From an uncultured Ruminococcus sp. (lineage in GTDB: Bacteria > Bacillota > Clostridia > Oscillospirales > Ruminococcaceae): a stretch of DNA of 6,152 bases. The stretch spans positions 1 through 6,152 of the forward strand of contig CAJKFZ010000158.1 of NCBI GenBank assembly GCA_905199285.1. Direction: 5' to 3'. The notes under the pieces were generated by a model. The model was not told the DNA's origin. It did not search any database and saw only the letters and a list, made by a program, of their open reading frames with translations. Made by a program: the position numbers and the translations under genes. How positions within the stretch are numbered: position 1 is the stretch's first letter; each line of letters starts with the position of its first letter. Below are positions 1-6,150 of this stretch, in pieces.

Positions 1-11
1 TTGTTGAAATG

Positions 12-20
12 TGTTATAAT
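12..20 (+). promoter_or_regulatory. Extended -10 of the citrate synthase promoter (-35 outside window)
   Basis: TGTTATAAT is a perfect TATAAT hexamer at 15-20 preceded by the TGn extension at 12-14, the form common in low-GC Firmicutes. A -35 at normal spacing would lie a few bases before the window start, so only half the promoter is visible. Transcription would begin near base 27, giving a leader of about 45 bases before the citrate synthase start. The A/T-rich background makes chance TATAAT matches easier, but the TG extension and the position support the call. Confidence 0.6.
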
Positions 21-53
21 AAATAAATATTATTAAATAATCATTGTTAAAAG

Positions 54-59
54 AAAGGA
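54..59 (+). promoter_or_regulatory. Ribosome binding site of citrate synthase
   Basis: AAAGGA lies 12 bases before the ATG at 72. The gap is slightly long, but no other in-frame start fits better, and the protein begins with the N-terminal sequence expected for this type of citrate synthase. Confidence 0.6.
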
Positions 60-71
60 CGGCGATATATT

Positions 72-1439
72 ATGAAATACAGATTTTCTGAAATTACTCC
101 GGAGATTAAACACCTTGCCGAAAAATCATTGGAAGGATATAAAATCGATCCGGAACTTTATACACAGTATGATGTTAAAAGAGGTCTGCGTGATATCAAC
201 GGCAGCGGAGTTGTTGCCGGTCTTACCAATATAAGTACCATTAAGGTTCTTGATACCGGTGAGGGAACTCCGAATCACGGCGACGGAAAACTCTATTACA
301 GAGGAATCGACGTTGAAGATATCGTCGCCGGTTTTATAAAGGAAAGACGCTTTGGCTTTGAGGAAACTGTTTATCTGCTCCTTTTCGGCAGTATGCCTTC
401 CGAACACGAGCTGCATGAATTTAAAAAGCTTCTTGCCGATTTCCGTACTCTTCCGTCTACGTTTACAAGAGACGTTATAATGAAATCTCCCAGCGATAAT
501 ATGATGAATACTCTCGCTAAAAGCGTTCTCGCTCTTTATTCTTACGATGATAACGCTAACGATGTTTCAATTCCTAACGTTCTGCGTCAGTGTGTTGAAC
601 TGATAACGCTTTTCCCTGTACTTGCAGTATACGGTTATCAGGCTTACAGATATTCCAATTACGGCGGAAGTCTTTTTATACACGATCCCGATCCCAAGCT
701 TTCTATTGCAGAAAATTTGCTTTATATGCTCCGTCCTAATAAAAATTATACCGAGCTGGAAGCAAGGATACTCGATCTTGCTCTCGTTCTTCATGCCGAG
801 CATGGCGGCGGCAATAACTCAACATTTACCGTTCATGTCGTTTCTTCTTCGGGAACAGATACCTATTCCGCTATCGCTGCGGCCCTCGGTTCGCTGAAAG
901 GTCCTAAGCACGGCGGAGCAAATATCAAGGTCGCTATGATGTTCGACGATATGAAGGAAAATGTCGGCAACTGGGAGGACGAGGAAGAGGTTAAAACCTA
1001 TCTCCGCAGGCTCCTTCACAAGGAAGCGTTCGACCGTTCCGGTCTTATTTACGGCATGGGACACGCTGTGTATTCAACTTCCGATCCGAGAGCTAAGGTA
1101 TTTAAGGGATTTGTTGAAAAGCTCTCTGAGGAAAAGGGCAGGGAAGATGAATTCAGACTCTATTCCCTCGTTGAAAGACTTGCTCCCGAGGTTATCGCCG
1201 AGGAACGCAGGATTTATAAGGGAGTCTGCGCAAATGTCGATTTCTACAGCGGATTCGTTTACAGAATGCTTGGTATTCCTGATGAACTGTTTACTCCGAT
1301 CTTTGCCGTTTCAAGAATTGCCGGCTGGTCGGCTCACCGTATCGAGGAGCTTATCAACTCCAATAAGATAATCCGTCCGGCTTATAAGGCTATTTCTCCT
1401 GTTCGTGAATATACCGATATGGAAAACAGAATGGATTAA
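72..1439 (+). CDS. Citrate synthase
   Basis: This 455-residue cytoplasmic enzyme condenses acetyl-CoA with oxaloacetate to give citrate and CoA. In fermentative Clostridia it usually feeds 2-oxoglutarate and glutamate synthesis rather than a full TCA cycle. The family catalytic set is visible: HAEHGGGNN from H241, GPKHGGAN with H280, GMGHAVY with H331 followed by DPR (R339), and D390 in NVDFYSG. R415 in VSRIAGW and R435 in IRP lie 20 residues apart, as do the two oxaloacetate-binding arginines of the pig enzyme. By family knowledge H280, H331 and D390 are the catalytic triad. GHAV in place of the more common bacterial GHRVY also occurs in mitochondrial-type enzymes, so it is not a defect. About 120 residues precede the main conserved core, typical of the larger citrate synthases. 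It is the first gene after the promoter at 12-20, with an epimerase gene 32 bases downstream. A methylcitrate synthase side activity cannot be excluded from sequence. I leave the symbol empty because naming (gltA, citZ) depends on lineage. Confidence 0.95.
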   Translation: MKYRFSEITPEIKHLAEKSLEGYKIDPELYTQYDVKRGLRDINGSGVVAGLTNISTIKVLDTGEGTPNHGDGKLYYRGIDVEDIVAGFIKERRFGFEETVYLLLFGSMPSEHELHEFKKLLADFRTLPSTFTRDVIMKSPSDNMMNTLAKSVLALYSYDDNANDVSIPNVLRQCVELITLFPVLAVYGYQAYRYSNYGGSLFIHDPDPKLSIAENLLYMLRPNKNYTELEARILDLALVLHAEHGGGNNSTFTVHVVSSSGTDTYSAIAAALGSLKGPKHGGANIKVAMMFDDMKENVGNWEDEEEVKTYLRRLLHKEAFDRSGLIYGMGHAVYSTSDPRAKVFKGFVEKLSEEKGREDEFRLYSLVERLAPEVIAEERRIYKGVCANVDFYSGFVYRMLGIPDELFTPIFAVSRIAGWSAHRIEELINSNKIIRPAYKAISPVREYTDMENRMD

Positions 1440-1456
1440 GATTGAAATTATTTTTG

Positions 1457-1462
1457 AAAGGA
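1457..1462 (+). promoter_or_regulatory. Ribosome binding site that fixes the epimerase start
   Basis: AAAGGA ends one base before an ATG at 1463 and nine bases before the ATG at 1472. Only the latter has workable spacing, so translation should begin at 1472. The upstream in-frame TTG at 1442 precedes this site and can be discarded. Confidence 0.7.
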
Positions 1463-1471
1463 ATGAAATAT

Positions 1472-2482
1472 ATGAACAATACCCAGCTTTTTAACTTCAA
1501 CGGAACTGCCTGCGTGAGACTTCAGGCGGGCGGATATGAGGCTCTTGTGGCTTATGAGATCGGCTCGAATGTTATCCGCCTCAGAGACAACACGAACGGT
1601 ATAGAGTTTTTCCGCTTTAATGCCGATAATTCCGCTGAAACTATCAAGCAGTCCGCCGAAGTGTGGGGACTTCCTACGCTGTATCTGCCAAACAGATTCG
1701 CAGACGGTGTTCTTAAAGCTTCCGACGCTGTTTATCAGCTTCCGGTAAACGAAAAAGCTCCTTACAACAATCATATTCACGGATTTCTTCATAAGAGAGT
1801 CCATGAGGTCGTTGAACATAATGCCGACAGCAACTGCGCATGGGTAAAAACTCGTTATGTCTATGACGAAAAGGATGAATTTTTCCAGTATCTTCCGGTG
1901 AATTTCGTTGCTGAGTATACTTTCACCCTCTCTGAAAACGGTCTGGAGCAGAATATTAAATTCATTAACACTTCCGATAGCAAGGTTCTTCCTATGTCGC
2001 TGGCTTCCCATACGACCATTAACGCTCCGTTTGTGGACGGCGGAAAGGAATCCGATATCCGTCTTACCGTTCCGATAGGTAAAAAATGTGAGCTTAATGA
2101 CCGCTGTCTCCCGACAGAAAAGCTCAATTCGCTTACAATGTGGGATCTTGAATATAAGAGCGGAAATAAGTGTCCTGTTCTTCAGGTTTGCGATAATGAT
2201 ATGTATTTCGGCGAGTATGCAGAACTCGATCATGAGAAGTTCCACGGCGTTATTGCCGAGGATATCGCAAGCGGAAAGAAGATCTGCTATGAGGTTTCGG
2301 ATGAGTATAAATTCTGGATAATCTGGAACGACCGTGGCTTTAACCACTATTTCTGTCCCGAACCGATGACCGCTATGATCGACGCTCCTAACCTTTCGCT
2401 TCCTGCTGACGTGACCGGATACCGTGAGATTAAGCCCGGCGAAACCTTTGAGGCAAATCAGAGATTCTTTACCAAGCTTTGA
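1472..2482 (+). CDS. Aldose 1-epimerase family protein (galactose mutarotase-like)
   Basis: This 336-residue protein has no signal peptide or membrane segment and should be cytoplasmic. It belongs by pattern to the beta-sandwich galactose mutarotase-like superfamily, which interconverts alpha and beta anomers of aldoses. Visible landmarks in order are: LPNRFADG (about 72-79, the NR region near the sugar pocket), NNHIHGF with H101 and H103 (general acid region), SLASHTTIN with H180 (second active-site histidine), D253 in LDHEKF as a possible counterpart of the substrate-binding Asp, and FCPEPMTAMIDAPN with E297 as the catalytic-base glutamate. A typical GalM is about 340 residues, so it is full length. 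It follows citrate synthase by 32 bases with no terminator between, so co-transcription is likely; the phosphorylase downstream has its own promoter. It is divergent from classical GalM, and the true substrate could be glucose, galactose, cellobiose or a phosphorylated sugar. Superfamily assignment is strong; exact substrate is inference. Confidence 0.83.
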   Translation: MNNTQLFNFNGTACVRLQAGGYEALVAYEIGSNVIRLRDNTNGIEFFRFNADNSAETIKQSAEVWGLPTLYLPNRFADGVLKASDAVYQLPVNEKAPYNNHIHGFLHKRVHEVVEHNADSNCAWVKTRYVYDEKDEFFQYLPVNFVAEYTFTLSENGLEQNIKFINTSDSKVLPMSLASHTTINAPFVDGGKESDIRLTVPIGKKCELNDRCLPTEKLNSLTMWDLEYKSGNKCPVLQVCDNDMYFGEYAELDHEKFHGVIAEDIASGKKICYEVSDEYKFWIIWNDRGFNHYFCPEPMTAMIDAPNLSLPADVTGYREIKPGETFEANQRFFTKL

Positions 2483-2543
2483 TTTCCGTCATCATGCACA
2501 AAAATATGCTTAAAAATAATACGCAGTAATTTTGTGTTATCTC

Positions 2544-2572
2544 TTGTAATATAATGAAAAATATGGTATAAT
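2544..2572 (+). promoter_or_regulatory. Promoter of the cellobiose phosphorylase gene
   Basis: TTGTAA at 2544-2549 (four of six matches to TTGACA), a 17-base spacer and a perfect TATAAT at 2567-2572 make a well-formed housekeeping promoter. A TG at 2564-2565 also supplies the extended -10 element. Transcription should start near 2579, leaving a leader of about 57 bases. A second perfect TATAAT at 2550-2555 lies inside the spacer but has no good -35, so it may be incidental or a weak tandem promoter. The 154-base gap 2483-2636 contains little else: no strong terminator after the epimerase gene, only A/T-rich DNA. Confidence 0.8.
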
Positions 2573-2582
2573 ACTTTCTGAC

Positions 2583-2595
2583 ACGGTTTATCCGT
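2583..2595 (+). promoter_or_regulatory. Small inverted repeat in the phosphorylase leader, possible operator
   Basis: ACGG at 2583-2586 and CCGT at 2592-2595 form a 4-bp inverted repeat around TTTAT, with outlying ACA (2581-2583) and TGT (2597-2599) adding imperfect symmetry. It begins just after the predicted transcription start, where a repressor operator would sit. The arms are short, it does not match a regulator site I recognise, and it is too weak to be a terminator. Confidence 0.25.
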
Positions 2596-2622
2596 TTGTT
2601 TAAGTAAGCTCTTAATGAAGAT

Positions 2623-2630
2623 AAAGGAGA
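2623..2630 (+). promoter_or_regulatory. Ribosome binding site that fixes the phosphorylase start
   Basis: AAAGGAGA places GGAG only one base before the ATG at 2631 but seven bases before the ATG at 2637. The second is the working start, and it gives the N-terminus MKFGFFDD seen in cellobiose phosphorylases, dropping two extra residues. Confidence 0.85.
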
Positions 2631-2636
2631 ATGAAT

Positions 2637-5093
2637 ATGAAGTTCGGATTTTTTGACGACGCCAATAGGGAATATGTTATTAATTCCCCAAGAACCCCCT
2701 ATCCGTGGATAAACTACCTCGGCACGCAGGGTTTCTTTTCACTGATTTCCAATACTGCCGGAGGCTATTCTTTCTATAAGGATGCTCGTCTCAGAAGAAT
2801 TACAAGATATCGTTATAACAACGTTCCTATCGATATGGGCGGACGTTATTTCTATATTAATGAAAACGGAACTATCTGGAATCCAGGCTGGTCACCTGTT
2901 AAGACAGAACTCGATTCCTACGAGTGCCGTCACGGTATGGGATATACTATTATCACCGGTAAGAAAAATGACCTTAAGGCTGAAGTTACTTTCTTCGTTC
3001 CTCAGAATTATGACGGCGAAGTTCAGCAGGTCGTTCTTACTAACGAAGGCTCGGAAGCTAAGTCTTTCTCGCTCTTCTCTTTCGCTGAGTGGTGCTTATG
3101 GGACGCTCAGGATGACTGCACTAACTTCCAGAGAAACTTCAGCACAGGCCGTGTAGAAGTTGTTGGTTCTACTATCTATCACAAAACTGAATACAGAGAC
3201 AGACGTGACCACTTCGCTTTCTATACCGTTAACGATGAGATCGACGGCTATGATACCGACAGAGATTCTTTCATCGGTCTTTACAACGGTTTCAACGATC
3301 CTCAGGCTGTTGTTGCTGATAAGGCTAACAACTCTTTTGCTGACGGCTGGTCTCCTATCGCTTCTCATTATAAGAAGATCACTCTCGCTCCGGGTGAATC
3401 CAAAACTTTAGTATTCATCCTTGGCTACGTTGAGATGCCTGTTGACAAGAAGTTCGAGGCTGACGGCGTTACTATCAACAAGGAAAAGGCTCTCGCTATG
3501 ATCGAGCAGTACAATACTCCTGAAAAGGTAGCCGCAGGTCTTGCTGAACTTAAGGCAACATGGGACAAGCTCCTCGGCGTTATCAACGTTGATACTCCTG
3601 ACGATAAGGTCAACCGTATGGTTAATATCTGGAATCAGTATCAGTGTATGGTTACTTTCAACCTTTCACGTTCCGCTTCTTACTTCGAGAGCGGTATCGG
3701 CAGAGGTATGGGATTCAGAGACTCCAATCAGGATATTCTCGGTTTCGTTCATCAGATTCCTGACCGTGCAAGAGAGCGTATCATCGACATCGCTTCAACT
3801 CAGCTCCCTGACGGCGGATGCTACCACCAGTATCAGCCTCTTACTAAGAAGGGCAACTCCGATATCGGCGGCGACTTCTCCGACGATCCGCTGTGGATGA
3901 TTCTTTCCGTTTCCGCTTATATCAAGGAAACAGGCGACTGGTCTATCCTCGATGAAATGGTTCCTTACGATAACGACGGGTCTAAGGCTCAGCCTATGCT
4001 CGATCACCTCAAGGTTTCTTTCTATAAGATCGTTAATAACCTCGGACCTCACGGTCTCCCGCTTGCTATGAGAGCTGACTGGAACGACTGTATCAACCTT
4101 TCATGCTATTCCGACACTCCCGGTGAGAGCTTCCAGACTTACACAAATCCGAAGTTTGCTGCTGAGGGCGGCTACTCTAAGATCGCTGAGTCCGTTATGG
4201 TTGCTACTCTGTTTACATATGCCGGTCCGAACTATGTTGCTATCCTCAAACACCTCGGTAAGGACGCTGAGGCTGAGGCTGCTCAGGCTGAGATCGACAA
4301 GATGAAGAAGAATGTTATGGAATCCGCTTTCGACGGCGATTGGTTCATCAGAGCTTATGATTCTACAGGCGCTAAGATGGGTTCAAAGGAATGCGAAGAG
4401 GGCAAAATCTTCATCGAACCGCAGGGCTTCGCTGTTATGTCCGAGATCGGTAAGGAAGAGGGCGCTGACATCAAGACTCTCAACGCTATCGACAAGTACC
4501 TCAACACTCAGTACGGTCTTGTTCTCAATAATCCTGCTTTCACTAAGTACTATATCCAGTACGGCGAAATTTCCACATATCCGGGCGGATACAAGGAGAA
4601 TGCAGGTATCTTCACTCACAACAATGCTTGGATAATCTGCGCTGAGGCTTATGCAGGCCGTGGCGACAAGGCTTTCGAGTACTACAGCAAGATCGCTCCT
4701 GCTTTCAATGAGGAAATCTCCGATCTCCACAAGACTGAGCCTTATGTATACGGTCAGATGATCGCAGGTAAGGACGCAAGCAGATTTGGTGAGGGCAAGA
4801 ACTCCTGGCTTACAGGTACTGCTGCTTGGAACATGGTTGCTATTTCGCAGTATATCCTCGGTTTACAGGCCGATTTCGACGGTCTGAAGATAGATCCTTC
4901 CATTCCTCACGAGTGGGACGGACTTACTGCTACAAGAAAGTTCCGTGGCGCTACATACAACATCACTGTTAAGAACCCTGACCACGTTTGCAAGGGTGTT
5001 AAGAGCATGACTGTTGACGGCAAGGCTGTTGACGGAAATGTTATCCCTGTTGCTGACGGCGGCGTTCACGAAGTTGAAGTTGTAATGGGCTAA
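2637..5093 (+). CDS. Cellobiose phosphorylase (glycoside hydrolase family 94)
   Basis: This 818-residue enzyme performs reversible phosphorolysis with inversion: cellobiose plus phosphate gives alpha-D-glucose 1-phosphate and D-glucose. There is no signal peptide, so it acts in the cytoplasm on imported cellobiose. The architecture is GH94: N-terminal beta-sandwich (about 1-285), helical linker, (alpha/alpha)6 barrel (about 320-735) and C-terminal beta domain. D484 in RADWNDC is the expected general acid. R345, R356 and D362 (in GFRDSNQD), E644 (in YGEISTYP), H661 (in THNNAW), and T726 with G727 (in SWLTGT) fall at positions offset by a near-constant 5-6 residues from the sugar- and phosphate-binding residues I recall for the Cellvibrio gilvus enzyme, so the active site looks intact. 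Length fits cellobiose phosphorylase (about 810-825 residues) rather than the longer cellodextrin phosphorylases. The gene has its own promoter and terminator and is probably monocistronic. Its codon choice is strikingly restricted (mostly AAG for lysine, CTC/CTT for leucine, GCT for alanine), suggesting high expression. The common names cbp or cepA vary by organism, so no symbol is given. Confidence 0.96.
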   Translation: MKFGFFDDANREYVINSPRTPYPWINYLGTQGFFSLISNTAGGYSFYKDARLRRITRYRYNNVPIDMGGRYFYINENGTIWNPGWSPVKTELDSYECRHGMGYTIITGKKNDLKAEVTFFVPQNYDGEVQQVVLTNEGSEAKSFSLFSFAEWCLWDAQDDCTNFQRNFSTGRVEVVGSTIYHKTEYRDRRDHFAFYTVNDEIDGYDTDRDSFIGLYNGFNDPQAVVADKANNSFADGWSPIASHYKKITLAPGESKTLVFILGYVEMPVDKKFEADGVTINKEKALAMIEQYNTPEKVAAGLAELKATWDKLLGVINVDTPDDKVNRMVNIWNQYQCMVTFNLSRSASYFESGIGRGMGFRDSNQDILGFVHQIPDRARERIIDIASTQLPDGGCYHQYQPLTKKGNSDIGGDFSDDPLWMILSVSAYIKETGDWSILDEMVPYDNDGSKAQPMLDHLKVSFYKIVNNLGPHGLPLAMRADWNDCINLSCYSDTPGESFQTYTNPKFAAEGGYSKIAESVMVATLFTYAGPNYVAILKHLGKDAEAEAAQAEIDKMKKNVMESAFDGDWFIRAYDSTGAKMGSKECEEGKIFIEPQGFAVMSEIGKEEGADIKTLNAIDKYLNTQYGLVLNNPAFTKYYIQYGEISTYPGGYKENAGIFTHNNAWIICAEAYAGRGDKAFEYYSKIAPAFNEEISDLHKTEPYVYGQMIAGKDASRFGEGKNSWLTGTAAWNMVAISQYILGLQADFDGLKIDPSIPHEWDGLTATRKFRGATYNITVKNPDHVCKGVKSMTVDGKAVDGNVIPVADGGVHEVEVVMG
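4266..4292 (+). repeat. Short in-frame GCTGAG tandem repeat inside the phosphorylase gene
   Basis: GCTGAG occurs twice in tandem, then GCT, GCTCAG and GCTGAG, encoding AEAEAAQAE. This segment appears to be a surface helix of the barrel domain, where Ala/Glu repeats are tolerated. It is a low-complexity coding stretch rather than a mobile or regulatory repeat. Confidence 0.6.
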
Positions 5094-5108
5094 TATTGAA
5101 AAATAACT

Positions 5109-5146
5109 TTATGGAGAATGATTTTATGTCATTCTCCATAATTTTT
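5109..5146 (+). terminator. Rho-independent terminator after cellobiose phosphorylase
   Basis: A perfect 13-bp stem (5109-5121 with 5129-5141), core GGAGAATGA/TCATTCTCC, closes a 7-base loop and is followed by five T at 5142-5146. It starts 15 bases after the phosphorylase stop codon. The T-run is immediately followed by the next gene's Shine-Dalgarno sequence, so the hairpin also sits in the leader of any transcript that reads through. Confidence 0.88.
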
Positions 5147-5153
5147 AGGAGGG
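5147..5153 (+). promoter_or_regulatory. Ribosome binding site supporting a TTG start
   Basis: AGGAGGG is a near-ideal Shine-Dalgarno sequence, with AGGAGG ending eight bases before TTG at 5161. The next in-frame ATG is more than 50 codons downstream, so the TTG is the credible start. The site begins directly after the T-run of the preceding terminator. Confidence 0.85.
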
Positions 5154-5160
5154 AAGTACG

Positions 5161-6117
5161 TTGAGATATGAAGTCGTAAATAATAAAAGCCACATTACTT
5201 ATCTTCTTGAAGACGATAAATTGACGATTATTAGAAAGAAGAAAATTATCTACAATGATTTAGTGAATAAGGTTATAATTTTGCATACAAGAGAAAATTC
5301 GGATATTTTTAAAAACAAGATGTTAACGATCATATTTTCATTGCCCAATCGTTCAGATAGTATTATAGATATTTTTAAAGAGAATGATTTGGAAAATGGC
5401 AGGAATCTTATACATGAATTGAAAAAATACTGTGAATTTTTAGATTTGAGTTATATGAAGGCAGGGATGTATAAGCGTAAAGAGAATATACCTGAGGAAA
5501 ATAAGAAAGAGGATACAGAGATGGATCCTTCCGAAAACGCTGCTGAAAAAGAAATTATTGAACCTAAATCTAAAATATGTGAAACCGAAGTTCCCCTCAG
5601 TCATCATGACAGGAAAAGACTTTCTGTTATTCAAAAGGTTGAGAGAAATTTTTTGTTATTCGATATTTCCCGTGGAGTTATTCAGGATGGTGTCAATAAA
5701 ACTCTTCCGAATGTGAAAGGTAATAATATTGTACTGAAAAAGGGAGAAATTTGTCATTATTGCGGTAAGGTTGAAGTCACCAAAACTAAAAATGTTGTTG
5801 TTGGCAGTGTGAGAAATTCGTATGGAATGAGTTCGAAAATTTCAAAAAGTGGTTATGCAAGGTTCGGGCAGAGCCAGAATCAGGTTGTACGGGCTGATAC
5901 GGTTGAGAATACTCCGGCTATGTTTTATGTGACCAGCGACCGACTCATACTGGTTTCGACAAAATATGGCTTTGATAAGCATTTGTCAAAGCTAACGGGA
6001 CTTACGCCTCATCGTGATGGTATAACCATACAATTTGATGATAAGATTTATAATTTGCTAACAAAGTATCCTGTTTTGATTTCAGAGATTATTTCTGTTG
6101 CCATTGGGAATGTTTAA
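5161..6117 (+). CDS. Protein of unknown function with PH/GRAM-like beta-rich domains
   Basis: This 318-residue protein starts at TTG. I do not recognise a named family or an enzyme motif. Residues 1-98 look like a small beta-rich domain closed by a helix (DSIIDIFKENDLENGRN to CEFL), in the style of a bacterial PH-like domain. Residues 103-150 are a highly charged, probably disordered linker rich in Glu and Lys. Residues 150-185 look helical. Residues 190-316 resemble bacterial GRAM/bPH-type domains: LKKGEICHYCGKVEVTKTK, a Gly/Ser-rich loop (about 215-240), then FYVTSDRLILVSTKYGFDKHLSKL, LTPHRDGITIQF and KIYNLL, a layout often seen next to a variety of partner domains in Firmicutes. C198 and C201 form one CxxC pair with no obvious second pair, so metal binding is doubtful. 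There is no signal peptide or clear membrane helix; it should be cytoplasmic or membrane-associated. The gene is visibly more A/T-rich than its neighbours and uses AAA, TTA and TTG freely. No promoter is apparent between it and the terminator upstream. Domain reading is inference; function is unknown. Confidence 0.85.
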   Translation: MRYEVVNNKSHITYLLEDDKLTIIRKKKIIYNDLVNKVIILHTRENSDIFKNKMLTIIFSLPNRSDSIIDIFKENDLENGRNLIHELKKYCEFLDLSYMKAGMYKRKENIPEENKKEDTEMDPSENAAEKEIIEPKSKICETEVPLSHHDRKRLSVIQKVERNFLLFDISRGVIQDGVNKTLPNVKGNNIVLKKGEICHYCGKVEVTKTKNVVVGSVRNSYGMSSKISKSGYARFGQSQNQVVRADTVENTPAMFYVTSDRLILVSTKYGFDKHLSKLTGLTPHRDGITIQFDDKIYNLLTKYPVLISEIISVAIGNV

Positions 6118-6122
6118 TGATA

Positions 6123-6150
6123 GGTGGATTTGTGAAAAATCCGCCATTTT
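6123..6150 (+). terminator. Rho-independent terminator after the unknown gene
   Basis: GGTGGATTT at 6123-6131 pairs with AAATCCGCC at 6137-6145 (nine pairs, one a G-T wobble) around a 5-base loop, followed by A and TTTT. It begins five bases after the TAA stop and ends this transcription unit. The T-run is short, so termination may be moderate. Confidence 0.78.

Noticed and set aside
1442..1471. Upstream TTG (1442) and ATG (1463) starts for the epimerase gene
   Set aside because: The ribosome binding site at 1457-1462 lies downstream of the TTG and touches the ATG at 1463; only the ATG at 1472 has workable spacing.
1448..2347. A 299-codon open frame on the minus strand opposite the epimerase gene
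   Set aside because: It starts at GTG with no ribosome binding site, its translation shows no coherent domain, and the + strand frame has clear family motifs. It is a by-product of the codon use of the real gene.
1472..2482. Reading this gene as a cellobiose 2-epimerase working with the phosphorylase
   Set aside because: Cellobiose 2-epimerases belong to the alpha/alpha-barrel N-acylglucosamine 2-epimerase family; this protein shows the His, His and Glu pattern of the galactose mutarotase superfamily.
2497..2536. Imperfect inverted repeat (CACAAAA with TTTTGTG) as a terminator after the epimerase gene
   Set aside because: The arms are A/T-rich with a long, poorly paired middle and no T-run after them, so I cannot support intrinsic termination here.
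2631..2636. ATG at 2631 as the phosphorylase start
   Set aside because: It is one base from the Shine-Dalgarno core, while the ATG at 2637 is seven bases away and yields the conserved family N-terminus.
3096..3368. Minus-strand and off-frame open frames across the phosphorylase gene
   Set aside because: They are shadows of a complete, intact GH94 reading frame and have no ribosome binding sites or recognisable motifs.
5096..5142. TTGAAA (5096) and CATAAT (5137) as promoter elements for the unknown gene
   Set aside because: TTGAAA has no good -10 at 16-18 bases, and CATAAT has no -35 and would start the transcript inside the Shine-Dalgarno sequence.
5752..5763. CHYC in the unknown protein as a zinc finger
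   Set aside because: Only one CxxC pair is present, with no second Cys/His pair nearby, and the Cys-His-Tyr position looks like part of the GRAM-like beta domain.
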